DNA of 64,000 nucleotides from Gynurincola endophyticus (lineage in GTDB: Bacteria; Bacteroidota; Bacteroidia; Chitinophagales; Chitinophagaceae), in NCBI RefSeq assembly GCF_003991195.1, contig NZ_RCWL01000007.1, forward strand, positions 172,812-236,811, in the 5' to 3' direction. The position numbers and the translations under genes were made by a program. Below, piece after piece: positions 17,413 to 28,235 of this stretch; the stretch's first letter is position 1; each line of letters opens with the position of its first letter. The notes beneath the pieces were generated by a model, which was given only the letters and a program-made list of their open reading frames with translations, did no database searches and was not told the origin of the DNA.

Positions 17413-18888
17413 ATGATTAATGTAAGAAAAATATTTTCTGTGATATTCGTAGCCGCAGGTATCATTGCTTTTGCAGGCTGTACGAAAGGTTTTACCGAAT
17501 TGAACACAGATCCGAATAAAATCGACAAAGTAACTCCGGGTAGTTTATTAACTCCCACCATTTATGGAATGAGTAATTACTTTACTATAAGAAGTTATGA
17601 CTTTACCTGGGAAATTATGCAGGTGGGCCTTTCATACGGAAATTATCAGGGAAGTACGGGTGGTGTACACCGTTATGAAGTAACAGAGTCAGCCGGAAAC
17701 GGAACCTGGAATACCTGTTACAAATGGTTACGTAACCTCACAGAAATGGAACTGGCGGCTGATGTATATAATGCTCCTGTTTACAAAGCGGTAGCCAGTA
17801 CGCTCAGAGCTTATATAGCCGGAATCTTAACAGACTCATTCGGTGATATTCCTTTTTCACAGGCACTTAGTGCAGAAGAGGGCATTACACAGCCGGTATT
17901 CGATACGCAGGAATCTATTTATGTGTCATTGATTAACGAACTGAAAGCTGCGAATCAGATTTATAAAGCCGGCGGTACAATGACAGGTAATGACTTATTA
18001 TATAATAACAATGTTGAAAGCTGGAGACGTTTTAATAATTCTCTTTTGATGCGTATGTTATTAAGATTGTCGAAGCGTACAGAGTTAAACACATTGACCG
18101 AATTGAGAAGTATTATTGCTGACCCGGCAGAGTATCCGGTATTTACCAGCAATGCACAAGCCGCATTGGTAAAAATATCCGGGCAATCGCCTTATGATTA
18201 TGCCTGGGCACGTCGTCAGGATTATGTAAACTTTCATGCGATGAGTAGTTATTTTGTGGATATGCTGAATCAACTGGAAGACCCGCGCAGGGCTTTGTTT
18301 ATGACAAAAGGGTCAAGACTGGTAAATAATCAATTAGAAGACATCGGATATGTTGGAATACCTAGTGCGCATTCGGGCGATGAATCACAGTTTAACTATA
18401 ATCCGAGTACACCTAACGGCGATTTGATGGTGCACACGGCTTTAGGTACAGAAATTATAGAAGTGATTATGAGTTATGCTGAGGTGGAGTTCATTAAGGC
18501 CGAAATAGCGTTATTAGATGCCAATATGGTAGCAGCTGAAGAAGCTTACAAAAAGGGAGTAACGGCAGCTGTAACACAATGGAAAAATGGTGTAATGCCG
18601 GCTAACTATTTTGATAATCAGGAGGCCGCTTTTAATGGATCGATGGAACAGGTGCTGACACAGAAATACCTTGCTCTTGTATTCAATGACTATCAGCAAT
18701 GGTTTGAATATAGACGTACCGGGTATCCTCAGTTACCGAAAACACCATACATGTGGCATAACGGAGTAATGCCTACCCGGTTTATGTATCATGTAGATGT
18801 AAGACGCTTTAATGCGAATAACTATAGAATGGCTGCAGAAAGAATCGGAGGCGATGATGTGATGACTAAAGTATGGTGGGAAAAATAA
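17413..18888 (+). CDS. SusD/RagB-type outer membrane lipoprotein
   Basis: A 491-residue protein with a lipoprotein signal (IIAFAGCTKGF, Cys about residue 24), followed by FTELNTDPNKID, typical of the SusD-like-2 group. TPR-like helices carry FTWEIMQVGLSYGNYQ, DSFGDIPFSQAL and SYAEVEFIKAEIALL. The C-terminus LVFNDYQQWFEYRRTGYP is a family signature. It sits as a lid on the preceding SusC and captures ligand at the surface. Confidence 0.95.
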   Translation: MINVRKIFSVIFVAAGIIAFAGCTKGFTELNTDPNKIDKVTPGSLLTPTIYGMSNYFTIRSYDFTWEIMQVGLSYGNYQGSTGGVHRYEVTESAGNGTWNTCYKWLRNLTEMELAADVYNAPVYKAVASTLRAYIAGILTDSFGDIPFSQALSAEEGITQPVFDTQESIYVSLINELKAANQIYKAGGTMTGNDLLYNNNVESWRRFNNSLLMRMLLRLSKRTELNTLTELRSIIADPAEYPVFTSNAQAALVKISGQSPYDYAWARRQDYVNFHAMSSYFVDMLNQLEDPRRALFMTKGSRLVNNQLEDIGYVGIPSAHSGDESQFNYNPSTPNGDLMVHTALGTEIIEVIMSYAEVEFIKAEIALLDANMVAAEEAYKKGVTAAVTQWKNGVMPANYFDNQEAAFNGSMEQVLTQKYLALVFNDYQQWFEYRRTGYPQLPKTPYMWHNGVMPTRFMYHVDVRRFNANNYRMAAERIGGDDVMTKVWWEK

Positions 18889-19021
18889 TCGTATAAAATA
18901 CCGGAGCCTTCTGGTGCTGGGGTTTACTTATCGTTGAATAAACCAGCAATATTCATACTAAGAAAGAATCCATTGAGACGCAGCAGGTGAAACCAGGTAG
19001 TAAATTATAAAGAGATCAGGT

Positions 19022-19053
19022 TAATAAAAAAAGCCGGCTATATGCCGGCTTTT
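19022..19053 (-). terminator. Bidirectional terminator, mainly for the histone-like gene
   Basis: 10-bp stem AAAAGCCGGC/GCCGGCTTTT (19029-19038, 19044-19053) with a TATAT loop. Read on the minus strand it ends in a run of seven T. Confidence 0.9.
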
Positions 19054-19059
19054 ATGTTT

Positions 19060-20070
<1,011 letters not shown>

Positions 20071-20273
20071 GGTATAAAATTAATTTAATGAGTCTGGTAT
20101 TTGGATTTGTCAACGTATTTTCAGTAAAAGCTACGTAAAAAAATCAATATTATAAAGACAAAGGTAAAAATCAAAAATTAAATTGAGAATAACATTGTTC
20201 AGAACATAAAAAAATAATGTTTATGGCCTGAAAACAGTTATTTGGGGGTAATAACGTTAAAAATTAAAAGAAA

Positions 20274-20304
20274 TTTGCTTTGAATGGAAAAAAACGTAAT
20301 TTTG
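20274..20304 (+). promoter_or_regulatory. rplK promoter
   Basis: TTTG at 20274-20277, 19-nt spacer, TAATTTTG at 20297-20304, then CGTCCCCAA. Shows that rplKAJL has its own promoter here rather than depending on nusG. Confidence 0.82.
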
Positions 20305-20331
20305 CGTCCCCAATTGTATGTTCTTGATATA

Positions 20332-20385
20332 CCCCTTTAAGAGGGGCTTGAGAATTTGGGAGTTCTCTCTAAGCTTGATTAGAGA
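20332..20385 (+). promoter_or_regulatory. Hairpins in the rplK leader
   Basis: CCCCT 20332-20336 / AGGGG 20342-20346, and TCTCTAA 20366-20372 / TTAGAGA 20379-20385, within the about 100-nt leader. In other bacteria L1 represses this operon by binding its leader. Whether these stems form such a site is not established. Confidence 0.45.
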
Positions 20386-20412
20386 AACGTTTGAACCAAA
20401 AATATTTAAAAA

Positions 20413-20856
20413 ATGGCAAAACAAGTAACCGGCTTCGTTAAGCTTCAGGTGAAAGGTGGTCAGGCAAACCCTGCACCTCCGGTGGGTCCCGCGTTAGGTT
20501 CCAAAGGTGTGAACATCATGGAATTCTGTAAACAATTCAACGCGCGTACTCAAGATAAACCTGGTAAAGTACTTCCAGTATTAATCACTGTTTATTCTGA
20601 CAAATCATTCGAATTTGTTATTAAAACGCCTCCTGCTGCAGTTCAGTTAATGGAAGCTGCTAAGTTACAGAAAGGTTCTAAAGAGCCTAACCGTAACAAA
20701 GTAGGTAAAGTAAATTGGAGCCAAATTGAGGCTATTGCAAAAGACAAAATGCCTGATTTGAACTGTTTCACCCTTGAGAGTGCTATGAGCATGGTAGCAG
20801 GTACCGCTCGTTCTATGGGTATTACCGTTGATGGTAAAGCTCCTTGGGAAAATTAA
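20413..20856 (+). CDS. rplK: Ribosomal protein uL11
   Basis: A 147-residue large-subunit protein of the GTPase-associated centre. N-terminal [29 protein letters not shown] is the conserved uL11 domain. The C-terminal rRNA-binding domain contains [22 protein letters not shown]. Normally it follows nusG directly; here it begins a separate transcript. Confidence 0.99.
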   Translation: MAKQVTGFVKLQVKGGQANPAPPVGPALGSKGVNIMEFCKQFNARTQDKPGKVLPVLITVYSDKSFEFVIKTPPAAVQLMEAAKLQKGSKEPNRNKVGKVNWSQIEAIAKDKMPDLNCFTLESAMSMVAGTARSMGITVDGKAPWEN

Positions 20857-20893
20857 TTCTTTACTGCCTAAGTTGTTAGGCACTTAAAACTGA

Positions 20894-21592
20894 ATGACAA
20901 TGGGAATTGCTAAAAAAAGAAAAGCAGTTGATACCAAGGTAGATAAGAATAAATTTTATACATTATCTGAAGCTTCTACATTGGTAAAAGACGTAAACAC
21001 TACAAAGTTTGATGCTTCTGTAGATTTACATATCCGTTTAGGCGTAGATCCTAAAAAAGCTGACCAGGCTATCCGTGGTACTGTAAGTTTACCTCACGGA
21101 ACTGGTAAAACAAAACGCGTATTGGTATTATGTACTCCTGACAAAGAAGCGGAAGCAACTGCAGCAGGTGCTGACTACGTTGGATTAGATGAATTCGTTC
21201 AAAAAATTGATGGCGGTTGGACAGATATCGATGTAATCATCGCTACTCCATCTGTAATGCCTAAAATCGGTCGTTTAGGTAAAATCTTAGGTCCTCGTAA
21301 CCTGATGCCTAACCCTAAAACCGGTACTGTTACAAATGATGTAGCAGCAGCTGTTACCGATGTTAAAGGTGGTAAAATCGCTTTCAAAGTAGATAAAGCT
21401 GGTATCATTCACGCTTCTATCGGTAGAGTAAGCTTCTCTCCTGAGAAAATCGCTGAAAACAGTGCAGAGTTAATCAACGCTTTAGTAAAAGCTAAACCTG
21501 CTACTGCTAAAGGTACTTACTTAAAGAGCGTTTATATGGCTTCTACAATGAGTCCTAGTATTCCTGTAGATACCAAAACATTAATCAACTAA
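20894..21592 (+). CDS. rplA: Ribosomal protein uL1
   Basis: A 232-residue L1-stalk protein: [32 protein letters not shown], then [21 protein letters not shown] and the C-terminal [21 protein letters not shown]. Two in-frame ATGs (20894 and 20900) are both plausible starts; the second gives MGIAKKRK, closer to relatives. In other bacteria L1 is the translational repressor of the L11-L1 transcript. Confidence 0.99.
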   Translation: MTMGIAKKRKAVDTKVDKNKFYTLSEASTLVKDVNTTKFDASVDLHIRLGVDPKKADQAIRGTVSLPHGTGKTKRVLVLCTPDKEAEATAAGADYVGLDEFVQKIDGGWTDIDVIIATPSVMPKIGRLGKILGPRNLMPNPKTGTVTNDVAAAVTDVKGGKIAFKVDKAGIIHASIGRVSFSPEKIAENSAELINALVKAKPATAKGTYLKSVYMASTMSPSIPVDTKTLIN

Positions 21593-21610
21593 TTTTCAAT
21601 AACGCGATGG

Positions 21611-21628
21611 TAACCAACTCGTTGGTTA
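21611..21628 (+). promoter_or_regulatory. Hairpin in the rplJ leader
   Basis: TAACCAA/TTGGTTA with a CTCG loop, 29 nt before rplJ. Possible part of an L10-responsive leader. A full L10-leader consensus was not identified. Confidence 0.4.
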
Positions 21629-21656
21629 TTAGCGAAACATAAAACAATTTTGCGTT

Positions 21657-22187
21657 ATGACTAAGCAAGAAAAAAATGACGTTATTGAGGTGTTGAAAGA
21701 AAAATTCTCTCAATACAACAATTTCTATATCACAAATACAGAATCTTTAACTGTAGAACAAATCGGTAAATTACGCCGCGTATGTTTCGACAAGAATGTT
21801 GAAATGAAAGTGGCTAAAAATACCTTAATTAAGAAAGCATTAGAAAGCCTTGATGCAGAACGCTTCTCAGGTGTTTATGATGCTTTAAACGGTGTTACCG
21901 CTTTATTATTTAGCGAAAGTGCTAAAGAACCAGCTTTAATCATCTCTACTTTCAGAGAGCAATCTAAAATCGAAAGACCGGTTTTAAAAGCTGCTTTCGT
22001 TGATGGTGATGTATTTGCCGGTGATGATCAATTATTGGCTCTTAAAACTCTTAAAAGCAAGCAAGATCTTATCGGAGATATCATTGCATTACTGCAATCA
22101 CCTGCTAAAAACGTTATTAGCGGCTTAAACGCTGGTAATAAATTAGCTGGTTTAGTGAAAGCTTTAGAAGAAAGAGCTGCTAACTAA
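21657..22187 (+). CDS. rplJ: Ribosomal protein uL10
   Basis: A 176-residue stalk-base protein. N-terminal rRNA-binding domain (LTVEQIGKLRRVCFDKNVEMKVAKNTLIKKAL, FSGVYDALNGVTALLF) and a C-terminal helix (NKLAGLVKALEERA) to which L7/L12 dimers attach. It follows rplA by 64 nt, with a hairpin in the gap. Confidence 0.98.
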   Translation: MTKQEKNDVIEVLKEKFSQYNNFYITNTESLTVEQIGKLRRVCFDKNVEMKVAKNTLIKKALESLDAERFSGVYDALNGVTALLFSESAKEPALIISTFREQSKIERPVLKAAFVDGDVFAGDDQLLALKTLKSKQDLIGDIIALLQSPAKNVISGLNAGNKLAGLVKALEERAAN

Positions 22188-22201
22188 TCAAGTTTTAAAA
22201 T

Positions 22202-22282
22202 AATACCCTAACAGGTATTCAACTAATAACTCAATGCCTGAGAGTTATATACACAAATTTTTTTAAAAACACTCCGTCGGAG
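22202..22282 (+). promoter_or_regulatory. Triple hairpin array between rplJ and rplL
   Basis: Three consecutive short stems: AATACC/GGTATT (22202-22219), ATAACTC/GAGTTAT (22226-22248) and CTCCG/CGGAG (22272-22282). They fill the 129-nt gap and may set the higher translation of L7/L12 or mark processing. Confidence 0.45.
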
Positions 22283-22316
22283 CACAGGCAATGAAGACGG
22301 AAGAAATTTGACAAAA

Positions 22317-22691
22317 ATGGCAGATTTAAAAGCATTCGCAGAACAGTTAGTGAATTTAACTGTAAAAGAAGTTAACGAGTTAGCTACTATTTTAAAAGAT
22401 GAGTACGGTATCGAGCCTGCTGCTGCTGCAGTTGCAGTTGCTGCTGGTCCTGCTGCTGCTGGTCCTGCTGCTGAAGAAAAAACAGCTTTTGATGTTGTTT
22501 TAAAAAGCGGTGGTCCTAACAAATTAAACGTTGTTAAAATCGTTAAAGACCTTTCTGGTTTAGGTTTGAAAGAAGCTAAAGAATTAGTTGACGGAGCTCC
22601 TAAAACTGTAAAAGAAGGTTTAAGCAAAGCTGAAGCTGATGATTTAGCTGCTAAATTAAAAGAAGCTGGTGCTGAAGTTGAAATCAAATAG
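22317..22691 (+). CDS. rplL: Ribosomal protein bL12 (L7/L12)
   Basis: A 124-residue stalk protein: N-terminal dimerisation helices ([26 protein letters not shown]), Ala/Gly/Pro hinge, and the C-terminal factor-binding domain ([35 protein letters not shown]). The ATG at 22317 is the family start; an in-frame TTG three codons earlier is ignored. A strong UUCG-loop terminator follows, so rpoB is not downstream in this transcript. Confidence 0.99.
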   Translation: MADLKAFAEQLVNLTVKEVNELATILKDEYGIEPAAAAVAVAAGPAAAGPAAEEKTAFDVVLKSGGPNKLNVVKIVKDLSGLGLKEAKELVDGAPKTVKEGLSKAEADDLAAKLKEAGAEVEIK

Positions 22692-22712
22692 TTTTAACTT
22701 TCTATACCTTAT

Positions 22713-22745
22713 AAAAGGGTTGTTTCTTCGGAAACAGCCCTTTTT
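22713..22745 (+). terminator. Strong terminator after rplL
   Basis: A 14-bp stem closed by the very stable C(TTCG)G tetraloop (22726-22731), followed by T5. It ends the rplKAJL transcript. Confidence 0.97.
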
Positions 22746-22985
22746 CTTTTAAGTAATGATTAGGAGTAAGTTAAAGAGAAAACACCCGCTTTCCGCGAGG
22801 GTAAATGTAAGGTTAAGTGTCTTTCCGAAAAAGATTCTTAACCGTCACCTGATAGAAGGAGTTCAAAAAAACATTAAAAAGTGTGTTTTTTGATTAAAGA
22901 AACAGAGTAATTTTTTTCAAATTGTTAAAATATTTGTATTATTACAAAAGTATTCCTCTCCAGAGGATTTTTTTATACCGAATCG
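22746..22985. other. Upstream part of the LacI-regulated intergenic region
   Basis: About 240 nt after the rplL terminator and before the first operator box. No ORF or clear promoter seen. Confidence 0.5.
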
Positions 22986-22999
22986 CTAAAACGATTTAG
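22986..22999. promoter_or_regulatory. LacI-type operator box 1
   Basis: CTAAAACGATTTAG: arms CTAAA/TTTAG around a central CG, the usual LacI/GalR-family half-site geometry. First of four identical boxes before the SusC gene, each preceded by G. Confidence 0.85.
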
Positions 23000-23136
23000 T
23001 TTTTCGGTGAGGTTAATTTCGAACCCCTTGATTAATAAACCGATAGAAACTCCAGGCGGTGTGTCAGAAGCCCGCTGCGTGTGCAGAAACAGAAGATGCA
23101 GATGGAGTTGAGTTCGTTTTTTTTTGTGTCAAATAG

Positions 23137-23150
23137 CTAAAACGATTTAG
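23137..23150. promoter_or_regulatory. LacI-type operator box 2
   Basis: Identical 14-mer CTAAAACGATTTAG in the same orientation, 151 bp after box 1. Confidence 0.85.
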
Positions 23151-23240
23151 TACAGTCGCGCAATTCACTAATTAATAATGTATTATGAAGTAACTGACAA
23201 AATATAGCCTACAAAAAGACGATATTTTTTTGTCATATTG

Positions 23241-23254
23241 CTAAAACGATTTAG
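23241..23254. promoter_or_regulatory. LacI-type operator box 3
   Basis: Identical 14-mer, 104 bp after box 2. Same orientation. Confidence 0.85.
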
Positions 23255-23350
23255 CGAAAGAGATTGTATTGCCCTGAAAATGAGGCAGGAAGATCATATT
23301 ACTAACATGAAAGGATAAAGTTATTAAGGATATATTTTTTTTAATTTTTG

Positions 23351-23364
23351 CTAAAACGATTTAG
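23351..23364. promoter_or_regulatory. LacI-type operator box 4
   Basis: Identical 14-mer, 110 bp after box 3 and about 170 bp before the SusC start. Same orientation. Confidence 0.85.
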
Positions 23365-23533
23365 TAATGAATGGTTTATGTTGCCGGTGCAATTTATTTA
23401 ATATGAAAAAATGCTTGTGTCATTCAGCCTTATGAAAATTGCAGACCTCTCTGAATCAAAACTATAACCGATTTAAAACCCGTCTTTCCGACTTGTTCAA
23501 ACCTTAATCTTGAAATTTTTAAAAACAAAAACG

Positions 23534-26500
23534 ATGCTTATGCGAATGACTCAACGTCCTATGATTTTTATAGGACTAATGCTGCTCACACTCAGCAGCT
23601 TCGCTCAATCACGCACCATTACCGGTGCTGTTATTGATGCACAAACGAATACTCCGCTTCCCGGAGTTACAGTTTCTCTCCGAAATGCTGCCTCCACTAC
23701 CCAAACCAATGGAGAAGGTAAGTATTCTATCGTTATTAACGATAGCAGAGAGGTACTGACTTTCTCTTTTGTCGGATATGTTAGCCAGGAATACAGAGCC
23801 AACAATCTGGCAATTATCGACGTTGCGCTCGAACCTTCTGCAGAATCTTTATCTCAGGCCATTGTTGTAGGATATGGCACCTTGCAGAAAAAAGAAATTA
23901 CTTCAGCTGTTGCTTCTCTTAAACCGGAAGACTTCAGACAATCCGGTGCCAGAAATGCCCTCGACCTTGCACAAGGTAAAGTGGCCGGTTTGCAAATCAC
24001 CAGAAGTTCTACAAACCCTAACTCCGGCGTGAATATCCAGATCAGAGGTGTTAACTCGCTCACAGCAGGTACTTCACCACTCATCGTTATCGATGGTATT
24101 CCCGGTGGTAATCTCGACCTTTTGCAACAGGATGATGTGGAATCAATCGACGTTTTGAAAGATGGTTCTGCTGCTGCGATTTATGGAACACGCGGTAACG
24201 GTGGCGTTATTCTCGTTACTACCAAAAGAGGTAAGGCCGGAATTGCTCAATATAATTATAACACTTATGCGAGAAGAGATATCGTGAATAAAAGACTGGA
24301 TTTCTTCACTGCCGAACAAATCCGTTCACTCATCGGTGAAGGTAAACTGGCAGCTACTTTAGATAACCCGGCATGGGGTGGCGCATCTACCGATATGTTT
24401 AATGCCGTTCTCAATAAAGAGAATCTTTCGCACTACCATAACCTGGCTATCTCAGGAGGATCTAAAAATATGAACTACCGCGCCAGCCTTTACTATCAGG
24501 TACTGGAAGGTATTGCATTAGAAAATGCAAGAAATAATTATGGTGCAAGATTTAATCTTAATCATAAAGGTTTCAACGATCGGCTTTCTACCTCTGTGAA
24601 TTTTACGACCAATTATAATAAGGCTAATTTGTTAGGAAACAATATTAACTGGGAAGGTGTTCTTACACGCCTCCCGACACAACCTATCTATAATGCCGAC
24701 GGTTCTTTCTACGAAGATGCCAACGTGAGCGCACCGCCTAACTACGTGGCGATGCTGAATCAGGAAAAATATAACAGAGATCAGCAAACCACCTCTCTCG
24801 ACGTAAAGTTTACCCTGGAACTACTGAAAGGATTGAAAGCAAACCTTTTTGGCGCTATTCAACGTAATTCTTATATAGATAATGAATATAAATCGAAAGC
24901 GTCCAGAGCTTCTATGATCGGTACAATTAACAACGTTACGCCGGCAGGAGACGGGTATGCTTATAAGTCTGCCTTCTTAAATAACAACTACGCTTTTGAA
25001 CCTACCATTGAATACAGAACTAATTTCTCCAATCATACCGTTACGGCCATCGCCGGCTATAGCTACCGCTATGAAGTGGAAGAAACTTTCGGAATGGCCA
25101 ATACCGGTTATGTGAATGACCTGTATGAAAACAATAACATGGGAGCGGGCAGATATCTTGAAGCCGGTAAAGGTTATATGGCCAGCAATAAATTCGATAA
25201 CACTTTAATTGCTTTCTTCGGCCGTGTTACTTATAGTTTCAATGACCGTTATTTCGCACAGGCAATTATGAGAAGAGAAGGTTCTTCCAGATTCGGGGCC
25301 AATAATAAATGGGCAAATTTCCCGGCAGTTTCTGTTGGTTGGAATCTGAGCCAGGAAGACTTTATGAGTACCGTTACCTGGGTAGATGACCTTAAACTAC
25401 GTGTTGGTTACGGTATAACCGGTAATACCGGATTTGCAAACTATGCCTCTCTGGTTACTTTAGGCGGAGGTGGATTTTATTTGTATCCCGACGGCCAGTG
25501 GCGCCAAACTTACGGTCCTAACAGAAACCCGAATCCAAACCTGAGATGGGAAAGAAAAAAAGAAGTTAATATCGGTTTGGATTATAGCTTCCTCAAAGGG
25601 CGATTGACCGGTTCGCTGGATGTTTATCAACGCACAACAGAAGACCTGTTAGATACTTATACTTCCCAGTTACCGGGTTTCATCACTGAAACTGTATATG
25701 CAAATGTTGGTACCATGGAAAATAAAGGTATCGAGCTGACTTTAACAGGTGTTATTATTGATTCTAAAAATTTTGAGTGGAAATCAACCGTTGCTGCCAG
25801 CACCATGAGTAACAGAATGGTCACCTTCTCGAATGATATGTTCAAAGGTACTTTTAAAGAGTATGGAGGTATCGGTGGTTACGGAGCACTCGGTAATGCC
25901 GTTCGTTTAGTAGAAGGTGGAAAGCTGGGTAACTTTTATGGAAAACGTTTTGCAGGTGTTGATCAAAATGGCGACTGGTTATTTTATAACAGAAAAAACG
26001 AAGCGATCCCTTCCAGCCAGATCAATACTTCTAACGACCCTGACGTAACTGACCTTGCAGTAATCGGTAATGGTATTCCACGTTACTATTTGTCATGGAA
26101 TCATTCTTTCCGTTATAAAAATTTTGATGCGAACCTTTTCTTCAGAGGTAAGTTCAAGTATGATGTGTTGAACCTTGTTGAAATGGCGTATACCAATACA
26201 AGAACTCCTACCAATTTGCTCACCAGCACTTTTGAAAAACACGCTCCTTTATATAGCGGTTCCGGATCACCTTCTTATCAGTACTCTGATTATTACATAG
26301 AGAGAGGTGATTATTTCAAACTGGATGAAGTAACTATAGGATATACTTTTAAAATGAGAAACGACTGGATTAAAAATATGAGAGTTTATGTAGGCGGGTC
26401 TAACCTGGTATTGATGACGAAATACTCAGGAAATGATCCCGACTTTATCAATGATACCGGTTTGGCTGCCGGAATGGATGGAAGAGGTGTTTATCCTAAT

Positions 26501-26539
26501 ACCAGATCATTCCTTGTAGGATTAAACCTTGGTTTCTAA
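23534..26539 (+). CDS. SusC/RagA TonB-linked outer membrane transporter (glycan locus)
   Basis: About 1001 residues. Signal peptide (MIFIGLMLLTLSSFAQ), carboxypeptidase-regulatory-like domain (RTITGAVIDAQTNTPLPGVTVSL), TonB box (AIVVGYGTLQKKEIT), plug (QIRGVNSLTAGTSPLIVIDG, AAIYGTRGNGGVILVTTKRG) and beta-barrel ending FLVGLNLGF. The ATG at 23534 is preferred to an upstream TTG. It is the first gene of a SusC-SusD-GH92-lacI unit, so the ligand is probably an alpha-mannose-containing glycan (inference from GH92). Four LacI-type boxes lie in its upstream region. Confidence 0.96.
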   Translation: MLMRMTQRPMIFIGLMLLTLSSFAQSRTITGAVIDAQTNTPLPGVTVSLRNAASTTQTNGEGKYSIVINDSREVLTFSFVGYVSQEYRANNLAIIDVALEPSAESLSQAIVVGYGTLQKKEITSAVASLKPEDFRQSGARNALDLAQGKVAGLQITRSSTNPNSGVNIQIRGVNSLTAGTSPLIVIDGIPGGNLDLLQQDDVESIDVLKDGSAAAIYGTRGNGGVILVTTKRGKAGIAQYNYNTYARRDIVNKRLDFFTAEQIRSLIGEGKLAATLDNPAWGGASTDMFNAVLNKENLSHYHNLAISGGSKNMNYRASLYYQVLEGIALENARNNYGARFNLNHKGFNDRLSTSVNFTTNYNKANLLGNNINWEGVLTRLPTQPIYNADGSFYEDANVSAPPNYVAMLNQEKYNRDQQTTSLDVKFTLELLKGLKANLFGAIQRNSYIDNEYKSKASRASMIGTINNVTPAGDGYAYKSAFLNNNYAFEPTIEYRTNFSNHTVTAIAGYSYRYEVEETFGMANTGYVNDLYENNNMGAGRYLEAGKGYMASNKFDNTLIAFFGRVTYSFNDRYFAQAIMRREGSSRFGANNKWANFPAVSVGWNLSQEDFMSTVTWVDDLKLRVGYGITGNTGFANYASLVTLGGGGFYLYPDGQWRQTYGPNRNPNPNLRWERKKEVNIGLDYSFLKGRLTGSLDVYQRTTEDLLDTYTSQLPGFITETVYANVGTMENKGIELTLTGVIIDSKNFEWKSTVAASTMSNRMVTFSNDMFKGTFKEYGGIGGYGALGNAVRLVEGGKLGNFYGKRFAGVDQNGDWLFYNRKNEAIPSSQINTSNDPDVTDLAVIGNGIPRYYLSWNHSFRYKNFDANLFFRGKFKYDVLNLVEMAYTNTRTPTNLLTSTFEKHAPLYSGSGSPSYQYSDYYIERGDYFKLDEVTIGYTFKMRNDWIKNMRVYVGGSNLVLMTKYSGNDPDFINDTGLAAGMDGRGVYPNTRSFLVGLNLGF

Positions 26540-26567
26540 CACTCCATTAACTCTTAAAACTTTCTTT

Positions 26568-28187
26568 ATGAAATTTAAAAAATACATTGCTGCCATAACC
26601 TTCGGCTGTTTGGGTGCGCTGTCGTTTCAGGGTTGTACCAAACTCGATGAAAACGTATATAGTCAATTCACTACAGATAATTATTACAATAATAGAGATG
26701 AAGTATTATCAGCCGTACTTCGTCCTTATACACACGCCAACGCCTGGATCACGCCGGGGCAAAATGGTTGGTGGAGAGTTTCTGAACTTTCTGCCGATCA
26801 GTTGGCATGGCCGGTAAAAGGCCGTCACGGACAAGACGGTGGTCAGTGGATTCGCGACCACTATCACGAATGGCAGGAAGACGGGAATGAAATCTGGGGC
26901 CCCTGGAGATTGATGTGGTGGGGATTAGGGTTGTGTTCTGACCCGATCGAAAACCTTGAAAAAAGAACCATTCAGCAAATGGGTATTACCGAAGCGGAAA
27001 AAAATGCCTACATCGCAGAAATGAGATTGTTAAGAGCATTTCACTATCTCCGCCTGATGGATATTTACGGTAATATTCCGATCATCGCATTTGTTGGAGA
27101 ACCTTCTCCGGCTACACGTCCGAGAGCTGATGTGTTTAACTTTATTGAAAGTGAAATCTTAGCGAGTGTAGATGCAGCTGCTCCATTGTCATCTGCGATG
27201 ATGGGCAGAGCTACAAAAGCTGCAGGTTATGCCATGCTGGTAGAGTTATACCTGAATGCTGAAAAATGGACAGGCACTCCCAGATGGAATGACGTAGTTA
27301 CCTATTCCGATAAACTGATTAACGGCGAAGGTGGTGCTCAGAATGGAACAATGGAACTCGACGCCAATATTACTGATACCTATGTACCGGATAATCATCT
27401 GTCAAAAGAAGTGATTTTCTCTATTGTTTACGACTTTAAAGCTGCTAATAGCTGGAAGCCGCAATGGAACGGAGATTTCTATCACTTTGCACAACGATTC
27501 ATCTACGATGGTATACACAATGGAAATAATGGAGTAGTGGTAATACCGGGTGTATTTGATACTTTCGACGATGAAGATAAACGCAAAAGAGAATGGATAC
27601 TGGAAGGACCCCAATATTATTACGGAACAACCAATCCGGTAATGGGAACAGAAGAATATTCAGGCCGCCCGCTTGTTTTTGTAGATAAAATTGAACGTAC
27701 CAGTGAAAATAAAACAGACTCGGATATGACGCAGGGTGAAGAAAACAGCGGTGTTCGTTTTAATAAATACAAACCCGGCCGTCAGAATGATGCAAATTAT
27801 ATGAGTTCAGACTGGGCTATTTATCGCCTTACCTGGATTTATTTTGCAAAAGCCGAAGCGCTGATGCGACTGAACAATGGCGCTTCTACTCAGGCGGCTG
27901 TTGATCTGATCAATGCTACAAAAAGCAGGGCTTTTGATCCGGCTGACTGGTCTGCCCACGCTTACACAACTGCTACACTCGACTTAGATGAATTACTGGC
28001 AGAACGTGGAAGAGAATTTATCTTTGAAGGATTCAGACGACAGGATCTTATCCGTTTTGGAAAATTCCTGACAGGATCTTGGTGGGATCATGAACCAACG
28101 CTGGCCCCACACAAAGAAATTTTACCGATTCCTACCCGTCAGATTGTAATTAATCCTAACTTAAAACAAAATCCGGGTTATAATTAA
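26568..28187 (+). CDS. SusD/RagB-type glycan-binding lipoprotein
   Basis: A 539-residue lipoprotein with lipobox LSFQGCTKLDE, followed by VYSQFTTDNYY. SusD signatures include NAYIAEMRLLRAFHYLRLMDIYGNIPI near residue 150, DWAIYRLTWIYFAKAEALMRL, and the C-terminal LDELLAERGREFIFEGFRRQDLIRFGKF. The start at 26568 avoids overlap with the SusC gene. It pairs with the preceding SusC to capture and import oligosaccharide. Confidence 0.96.
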   Translation: MKFKKYIAAITFGCLGALSFQGCTKLDENVYSQFTTDNYYNNRDEVLSAVLRPYTHANAWITPGQNGWWRVSELSADQLAWPVKGRHGQDGGQWIRDHYHEWQEDGNEIWGPWRLMWWGLGLCSDPIENLEKRTIQQMGITEAEKNAYIAEMRLLRAFHYLRLMDIYGNIPIIAFVGEPSPATRPRADVFNFIESEILASVDAAAPLSSAMMGRATKAAGYAMLVELYLNAEKWTGTPRWNDVVTYSDKLINGEGGAQNGTMELDANITDTYVPDNHLSKEVIFSIVYDFKAANSWKPQWNGDFYHFAQRFIYDGIHNGNNGVVVIPGVFDTFDDEDKRKREWILEGPQYYYGTTNPVMGTEEYSGRPLVFVDKIERTSENKTDSDMTQGEENSGVRFNKYKPGRQNDANYMSSDWAIYRLTWIYFAKAEALMRLNNGASTQAAVDLINATKSRAFDPADWSAHAYTTATLDLDELLAERGREFIFEGFRRQDLIRFGKFLTGSWWDHEPTLAPHKEILPIPTRQIVINPNLKQNPGYN

Positions 28188-28195
28188 TCAATCAT

Positions 28196-28225
28196 AGAAT
28201 CGTGACTGCCTTCAGTCACGATTCT
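28196..28225 (+). promoter_or_regulatory. 13-bp perfect hairpin between susD and GH92
   Basis: AGAATCGTGACTG / CAGTCACGATTCT with a CCTT loop, starting 9 nt after the SusD stop and ending 10 nt before the GH92 start. No T-run follows, so it is more likely an mRNA processing or stability element than a terminator. Confidence 0.6.
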
Positions 28226-28235
28226 ACTATTTAAA

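Noticed and set aside
22986..23364. Four identical short boxes resembling a CRISPR array
   Set aside because: Copies are only 14-15 bp, spacings are irregular (104-151 bp), no cas genes are near, and the box is a LacI-type near-palindrome that recurs in variant form before the lacI gene.
23461..23480. Fifth operator-like site (ATAACCGATTTAA) before SusC
   Set aside because: Arms do not match the CTAAA/TTTAG pattern closely enough to call.
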